A stretch of DNA of 64,000 bases, from the NCBI GenBank assembly GCA_964023205.1, contig OZ026835.1:15210414-15274413 (forward strand), written 5' to 3'. A model generated the notes under the pieces. The model was given only the letters and a program-made list of their open reading frames with translations, did no database searches and was not told where the DNA came from. The position numbers and the translations under genes are program-made. The DNA comes from Lutraria lutraria (taxonomy: Eukaryota; Mollusca; Bivalvia; Venerida; Mactridae). Positions 57,905 to 64,000 of this stretch are shown in pieces. Every line of letters begins with the position of its first letter. Within the stretch, counting starts at the first letter, position 1.

Positions 57905-58395
57905 AACACACGTGTGTGGTAATAATCTTAAGAAAATGGATGTTTAAATGTGTGGTAATAATGTTAAGAAAATGGATGTCTAAATGTGTGGTATTAATGT
58001 TACCAGATGGATGTTTAAATGTGTGGTAATAATGTTACCAGATGGATGTTTAAATGTGTGGTATTAATGTTACCAGATGGATGTTTAAATGTGTGGTATT
58101 AATGTTACCAGATGGATGCTTAAATGTGTGGTATTAATGTTACCAGATGGATGTTTAAATGTGTGGTATTAATGTTACCAGATGGATGTTTAAATACGTG
58201 TTTTTTTTAAAAGAAATTGGATGTTTAAATGCGTGGTATTAAAATAATGTTAACGAAATGGATGTTTAAATGTGTTTGTGTTTTCTTTTAAAGAAAATGG
58301 ATTTTTAAATATTAGGTATTAAATTAATGTTGATAAAATGGAAGTTTAAATGTGTGGTATTAAATTTATCTTAAGAAAATTGATGTTTAAATAAG
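57905..58395. repeat. Minisatellite, about 35-bp unit, in intron 2 of copy 3
   Basis: The unit TGTTTAAATGTGTGGTATTA plus ATGTTACCAGATGGA is almost perfect from 57995 to 58195 and decays on both sides. About 11 units in all; copy 2 has only two. Confidence 0.9.
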
Positions 58396-58404
58396 TGGTA
58401 ATTT

Positions 58405-58700
58405 GAACAGCTACTATATAAGTGATCCCCCCCCCAAATCCACATGTGGTCTAATCTCTTAATTGTTTTATTGCCCCTAATCAGATAAAACCAGTCTGGT
58501 CACGGTCTGTAGACTTGACACCTAGTCAAAAAATGGGGTAATAAATTTTATTGATTTACAGTGATAATAAGTTTATGACTAAATTGCTTTCGTTTACATA
58601 AGCATAGAGTAACAGATATGTAAACAGGTACTAGTCTATCAATGACCCTGTCTGTTTTATTACCCCCTTCTTGGAATTAGGGGACTTTCTGGTCCATAAG
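58405..58700 (+). repeat. Interspersed repeat, plus-strand copy of the element at 17270
   Basis: GCTACTATATAAGTGATCC, a C9 run, AATCCACATGTGGTCTAATC, TTTTATTGCCCCTAATCAGA and TCTGTAGACTTGAC match the reverse complement of 17270-17505. It was inserted in intron 2 of copy 3 and is absent from copy 2. Confidence 0.7.
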
Positions 58701-59199
58701 TCACATGCCTCGCATTCCTGGTTCAATGTCTTTAAGGAAATGGATGTCTAAAAACGTTAATCTGGTTGTTTTTTGATGGGTGTTAAACAAGCGACCAATC
58801 TTTTAAAATTGAACTTATCTTTTCACCATTTTAGGATGGCAAACCTTCGTACGTATTTCAGCAAAGAGGTGGAGAAAAATGAATTTGTATTGGTTGACGA
58901 AGTTTGAGAAGCCATTACATGTCATTGTTTATGAAGAACTGTCAACTAGAACGATCACGGAATTATTCAATGCTGGAAAATTTCTCAACTTGAACAACAC
59001 ATATTTAGACTTATATTGTGCGAAGTATTGTTTGAAACCAAAATATCACTTCGTTGGTAAACCTGAATGGATGACAAAAAACATGCTGTTTGATGATAAA
59101 ATGAGAAAAATTGTCAATTCTGAAATAAATGAATTATTAAATGAAATGCAAGATCGTAAGACCATTGAGCAATTTTTAAAGAGCTATATTATGAATTAA

Positions 59200-60217
59200 A
59201 TCGAAGATGATTCGTTTAAAGAATAGGTAAGAAGATAAGAGTTTCAGGAAAAAACACTCTAAATTTTAATTTCGTAGAATCAGAGACGTATAATACACTC
59301 TCATAATACTTTTATGTTAGAAGTATGAGTGTTTTATACCAACAACAGTTGGAAACTGACAATGTCACCAAAAAACATGTATGACTGAATCATCTTAAAG
59401 ATGACAGATCTATGGATTTTCTTATTTTTGTGGAATTTTGTTACTAATGCTGCATATAGATGTTCGGCGCGTTGCTTATCTATCAATATGTCATCGCATA
59501 ATATTATTAATATCAACATGAACCATATTGAAAAAAAATACTAACAAATATGATTTTACCCCCGGTAGTTTTTTTTTCAATGTCATACATTTTGTTATTT
59601 TGGCAGGCCTTTGAAGTTAACATCAAGTGGCTATCTTGTGTGAAAATTTGTTTTGTTTACCATATTAGGAATTATGCAATCAAGGGAATTACTGGTCCCA
59701 GAACAGTATGGGTTCATAGATATCATCAGAAACATGTGTCACCAAAAGTTTTATGGTCATGCATTGTTTATTACAGCTGACATGTGTGACACTTCAAGAC
59801 TAATATATGTGTACCATCAGATAACATTCAAGAATGAAAAATCAATTATTTAAAAAAAAAAAAATGTGTTTGCGAAAAAGAAATACCCAATAAATCACGA
59901 AGTTTACTACAGGTGTCAAATAAATCAGTAGAATAAAATATATATAGAAAGCTATATATTTAACTTTTCTTGTATAGAATAAACACATTTTTTTAGTTTC
60001 AAGGGCTAAAATTAAATATTTCAAAGAATATACATTAAAACAGACAAAATATATTGATATATTTCTATACTGTGTGTGTGTGTGTGTTTTATGACAGATT
60101 TCTTTTCCCTGACGGAAGTTTCAAGCTTAATTGTCAGACACGTTTTTACCTTTTCGCAAAGTCTCACTGTCTGAAAAAAAATAAAACGACCGCCAATATT
60201 AAGACGTATACAGTATA
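59200..60217. other. 3' flank of copy 3 and intergenic
   Basis: No recognised gene. The frames at 59550-59853 (including RTVWVHRYHQKHV) have no clear family. A (TG) run lies near 60069-60085. Confidence 0.4.
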
Positions 60218-60320
60218 TTGTTTTTAGAGTTACATAATGGTGTTCGTTATGGTGGAATGGCTGAACTAATTAAGTTAGTTAGATCGTTCAGTATTCATTG
60301 TAGAATACCATCGAAGGAAG
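60218..60320 (+). promoter_or_regulatory. Separated upstream half of the copy 4 promoter block
   Basis: GTTACATAATGGTGTTCG, GGAATGGCTGAACTAATTAA and TTCAGTATTCATTGTAGAAT match the regions immediately upstream of copies 2 and 3. The match stops after GAAGGAAG and resumes at 62571 with TCTGAATTTTACCTAGTTTA. Confidence 0.65.
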
Positions 60321-62570
60321 CATATGGAACAATACTGAACCAATAATCGTCTTAATCGATGTTGTTATCTCCCTTGAAATGACTCGATAAACCATAATCA
60401 GATAACATTTGCCCAGTTTAACTCTATATAGATTATATAGGGAAATAATTTAAAACTTGCTATAAAATCTTTATTCGGTAAATGCCAATATATTACCACA
60501 TATGACATTGTAGATAAAATCATTATCTTTCAAATGGTGTAATTTAATCTAAAATAACTATCTATCTTGGGCAGTATTTTTGCACTTGTATGAAACAGGT
60601 AAAACGGTTCAAAATTTACTCTATGTTCTATGTAAATATTGAAGAAAATGATTTTTTGCCAAATTTCAGACTAAAAATTGACAAACAATTCATAAGTTGC
60701 CAATAAATTACCACATATGACATTTTAGAGAAATTCTTTTCCCGTAAAATGATATAAACCAAAATAAAATAAATATACATCTTGTACAGTATTTTTAACG
60801 ATTTGTAACTCCATGTTTTGACAAATTTGCTTTTGTTTGAGCTCGATCTTCGGTAATTTCCGTTTGGCCGATGTTTACCGATGCATGTACAAATTTAGCA
60901 CAGCGGGTGGTTTGTACACATTGGAATGTAGATATATCCTTAAACAGCTTTATGGTAAAAAATCCCTTGTAGACGTAAATTTAAGTTCTTGTGAATTTGA
61001 AAAGATGCATAAAACAATATATCAATAAAAAATGTGATTATACCGTATTTATTTGCATGTATATATATATATATATGCCCTTGATATATATACGATCTAA
61101 TATTTCTTTCCATTGTACGTGAACTGAATTGTTATTTATAAGATAATTGCATTAAATTTTATTTCATGTACTCATAGTTATGTGTATGTTGTAGTGACGA
61201 TGAGTTGTTATACTTAAGTCTAAAATACAATTTTAGTTCCATAATTCTATTGTAATAAGATAAGATATTGTAAATTGATGATTCCAGTAGACAATTATAT
61301 GGCGTTACTGTAAGGAAAGTTGTGAGTATTTTTTTAAAAAGTTAATACAATTCTACTACGGTAGTAAATATCTCAAGAGTGAATCATTCTAAACAGAAAG
61401 TTTCTTATTTTTTTTGGTAAAAACTTAAAGCATTTTATTTTTTAAATGATTAAACGAGTGTTTATGATACGTACAGTTATAATATTTAATTTTAATAAAT
61501 GTACCAAAATCTTTACTATTCATCATTATTGTTTCTGCGCTTTATTTTAGTACGAACTGACATACACATGTAAATAGTAATACTATAGTTTATACATAAT
61601 ATCGTTTATCTGTCGATTAACAGTTTTAATGCAATTAGAATTGAGCAGGTCTTCTGATTGTTGTTTCGAGAAAAGGTGCGAAATACGCCATTAAAAAGCG
61701 ATAATTTTTTATTTAGATATTTTTTATATTGAGCATTATCATGTAAATATAGATAGTCAGTATTTTGATTTTGTTAAGAGCTAGTTTTATACCATTGTTT
61801 GTACATTATGTTCCTCATATTTTCACGAGAAGGATTTTGCCTTTGAGGAAAATTTTAAAGAAACAATTACAACTACATATATAAGTCCTCGATCTTTGTT
61901 CTAGACTACTTAGATTATGTTTGAATATTCTTATTACACACAGCCAGTGTAAATTAATGCTAGCTCTCGGGGTTAATGATTAATGGATCAAAATCCGAAT
62001 TGTCTTTCTATTTCAAATCATACACGACATATTAATATATCAATTTTTACTCATTTAACGGCCTTAGACACAATAAGCAACAAATAAATTATATCAAATT
62101 TGACATGCATACAAACTTTCGTTTTCGAATACTTGTAATATCAGTGAATAAGAAAATAGGTTCTCGTGCTGTATAACGCTATTAACAACCAAATTAATAA
62201 AATAATATAATCATGGATTTTCGGATTTTAAAAAAAATCAATAAAAAATAATTTTTTTTTTCTATAACTGCATATTAACATATTTTACTTGCCAACTACG
62301 CTGGCATTTTCTCTGTTGTACATTATACTATCGATGTTCATACACAGATAATTACGTATATTACAAGCTTGTATAAAACCACCCGCGGTTTTATTGCCTA
62401 TCGATTTCCTGGGGCTAAATTGGTGACACGGTAAATTTTGACCAGTATCATGTTTTCTATCAGATGACCTAAAGGGAAACAATACAATAGTTGGTATCAG
62501 CTTAATTAGCCTGAATTTGAAAGGGAGACTACTTATGGAAATTGACCAAAATTGTACCATATATATATGG
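60321..62570. mobile_element. 2.25-kb insertion upstream of sulfotransferase copy 4
   Basis: Inferred from the break in homology described for 60218-60320. The insert opens CATATGGAACAATACTG and closes CAAAATTGTACCATATATAT, so the ends are loosely inverted (ATATGGAACAAT against ATATGGTACAAT). It is AT-rich and has (TA) and homopolymer tracts. GCGGGTGGTTTGTAC near 60903 has an inverted partner ATAAAACCACCCGC near 62375. No transposase recognised. It may be a non-autonomous DNA element; a lineage-specific loss in the other copies is less likely because they match each other across the junction. Confidence 0.55.
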
Positions 62571-62622
62571 TCTGAATTTTACCTAGTTTATGTCAGTGGG
62601 ATTTCAGAACTTGACTTGAAGT

Positions 62623-63037
62623 ATGTCTTATCGTCAGATAAAGAATATTCTTTCAATCTGTGTGCTTCTTTTAATAATATGTTTTATGTTTAATTATTCG
62701 TCAAATTGGTCAAATTCGTTGGAAGAGGACAATATTTTACCAAAGCCTAAGAGCGAACTTAAACACGATGTCCGTGTCAAATTCCGAAACCAAACTGAGT
62801 GTTATATAGTGCAAATGGTAAATAAAACTGTTGGTGAAACTGAGAATGTGGACAACTATATGGATGTTTGTGAGAGTATAAATGAGATTGACAGGAATCA
62901 AATATCGTCACAATTGTGTCCATCATGCCGCTTTAAGTTGCTGAAGCTCTTAAAGAAACAAGAGCCGTTTATTGCATTGGCTAGCTTTCCTGGTTCTGGA
63001 AACTCATGGACACGAGAATTATTCGAATCTATAACAG
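62623..63037 (+). CDS. WSCD-like sulfotransferase, copy 4, exon 1 (runs off window)
   Basis: 138 codons plus one base, ending TAACAG|GTATGT. Features: tail MSYRQIKN, anchor ILSICVLLLIICFMFNY, stem with VRVKFRNQTECYIVQM, NYMDVCES and SSQLCPSCRFK, and an intact PAPS loop FIALASFPGSGNSWTRELFE. No stop or frameshift. Exons 2 and 3 should lie within a few kilobases to the right. Intron 1 is homologous to that of copy 2 (ATATATCCGAACTAATA and GAAAAAGATCTGCCTAT near 63835-63885 against 42320-42370) and lacks an exon 2 before the window ends. Among the copies visible this is the only one with neither a lesion nor an altered loop. Confidence 0.8.
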
Positions 63038-64000
63038 GTATGTTAAATTTTTGTAGTTTGTCTGTTTAGTACTATATTACTCGTATTACATATTTAATAA
63101 GTATGAGCTCACGGTTAGGTTCAATTTGGTAATTTGGGCTGCAAAGGTCGTTTATTGTCCTTGTCACATAATTATGCGAAGATAATTTATCCAAATCTTC
63201 AAATTTTATGATGACTGTGACAATATAGGACAATAAATTAGTACTGAATAAATATGTTATTACGTACATTGTATATTTTAACTGTAAAACTTCGAAGCGC
63301 ACTGCTTAGCAAAGTGTGTGGAGTGACTTTTACACACACCCACGCATTTGCATACGCATCCTCCACACTCGTGTACGCTCGTTTACACTTAACAATGGCT
63401 TTAATGTTACACGCAGCCTGTGTTAGTGATTATGTAATGTCAAACATAATACATGCATAAATGTAGTCTGCATATCTTAAATAAAATACACAAGTGGTAT
63501 TAGGTGCTATTATGTAGCTGTTTATGTTTATAAATAATAAGTAAGTGCTTCATTGATAGTATCAAAACAAGCTGAACATTTTCTGAAAATAGCATAATAT
63601 GAATATACTGTCCACTATAACGAAATATAATTTCCATTAATAGCATGCATCAGCAAACATTACTTCAAACTAATTGATACCGAGAGAAATGTAGAGGATT
63701 ATAATTCACTAGTTGATCATTAGCCTAAAAAGTTTTCCTCTGACCCTGACCGACCATACCTTTTTATTTCAACCCTAGTATGCTCTCCGAACTCTGTCAT
63801 TGTTGTTTTTTTGACAATGTTTCAGTATGAAACATATATCCGAACTAATATATATACATGTATATATGAAAAAGATCTGCCTATGTAAAAGTCATGGCGC
63901 ATAACTATGAGAGTCTTGTTTCTTGGAATTGTTGACGAAAATTTCAGCATTCATTGTTTCGGAAAGCTGTTTTTGTTATGCGGTGCGAACAAAAAGTTAT
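63038..64000 (+). other. Start of intron 1 of copy 4
   Basis: Homologous to intron 1 of copies 2 and 3. It has a (CACAC)/(ACGC)-rich patch at 63335-63390 not seen in the others. No exon 2. Confidence 0.6.

Larger units (their letters stand above)
55226..59199 (+). pseudogene. WSCD-like sulfotransferase, copy 3, with a nonsense codon in exon 1
   Basis: Same three-exon layout as copy 2: 55226-55625, 57145-57420 and 58835-59199, all in phase. The full frame would be 346 aa. Codon 75 is TAA (55448-55450) where copy 2 has TAT: GACAACTAAATTGATG against GACAACTATATTGATG. Two in-frame deletions (6 bp and 3 bp) also set exon 1 apart, the second removing the Leu from SSQLCP. The rest is preserved: PGSGNSWTRELLESITG, GIYTGSIYRDN, AMLIIRNPYDALLSYYNL, HVIVYEELSTRTITELFNAG, and good splice sites (ACAG|GTATGT, AAAA|GTTAGT, TTTTAG|GA). 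The lesion looks recent. It might be a young pseudogene, a polymorphism or a sequencing error. Exons 2-3 could still be used with another first exon. Confidence 0.8.

Noticed and set aside
59550..59853. Plus-strand frames containing RTVWVHRYHQKHV, possibly an integrase fragment
   Set aside because: No catalytic residues or neighbouring element structure could be identified.
62285..62560. 91-codon minus-strand frame containing FIQAC, like a caspase active site
   Set aside because: The five-residue match is isolated, no caspase context surrounds it, and the frame lies at the end of an AT-rich insertion.

Overview
This AT-rich, intron-rich window with GT-AG introns comes from an invertebrate animal nuclear genome. 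The gene content and the interspersed repeats (for example copies built around 'CATAACTCT' and 'GATCGCTCACCTGAG') suggest a bivalve mollusc; that placement is inference. There are no rRNA genes, operons or prokaryotic features. Most long open frames in other registers are not genes.

Left end (1-855, + strand): the last coding exon and 3' UTR of a uracil phosphoribosyltransferase homologue (UPRT). It converges on a large minus-strand gene.

6,288-~29,530 (- strand): a complete gene of the ECT2L type. I rebuilt it from 22 coding exons whose phases all agree (3,291 nt of CDS, 1,096 aa). The order is basic N-terminus, F-box, a basic linker, a DUF4347-like domain that seems to have lost its Cys, an acidic linker, a RhoGEF (DH) domain and a PH domain. 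A 15-nt cassette microexon is possible at 18,922-18,936. The promoter and 5' UTR lie near 29.3-29.5 kb. The introns hold a 22-copy 94-bp minisatellite, a TTAA-flanked MITE, a tRNA-derived SINE, a solo LTR and hairpin elements.

29.6-35.7 kb: no gene recognised. It contains degenerate repeats, a 22-base G run, a decayed CR1/Jockey-type LINE 3' end and a 143-bp near-perfect palindrome.

35.8-64 kb (+ strand): a tandem array of four paralogous WSCD-like sulfotransferase genes (type II membrane proteins, probably Golgi). Exon 1 encodes the cytoplasmic tail, membrane anchor, a Cys-containing stem and the 5'-PSB PAPS loop. Exon 2 encodes the 3'-PB motif and exon 3 the C-terminal part. Copy 1 has only exon 1. 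Copy 2 is complete but has PCSGNSW for PGSGNSW and a poor first donor site. Copy 3 has all three exons and one in-frame stop in exon 1. Copy 4 has an intact exon 1, runs off the window, and has a 2.25-kb insertion just upstream of its ATG. All exon 1 copies end in the same phase, so one could in principle splice to another copy's exons 2-3. Between the copies lie duplicated segments, copy-specific intronic minisatellites, a second LINE end, a hAT-like MITE and a Tc1/mariner-like coding relic split by a GT-AG interval.
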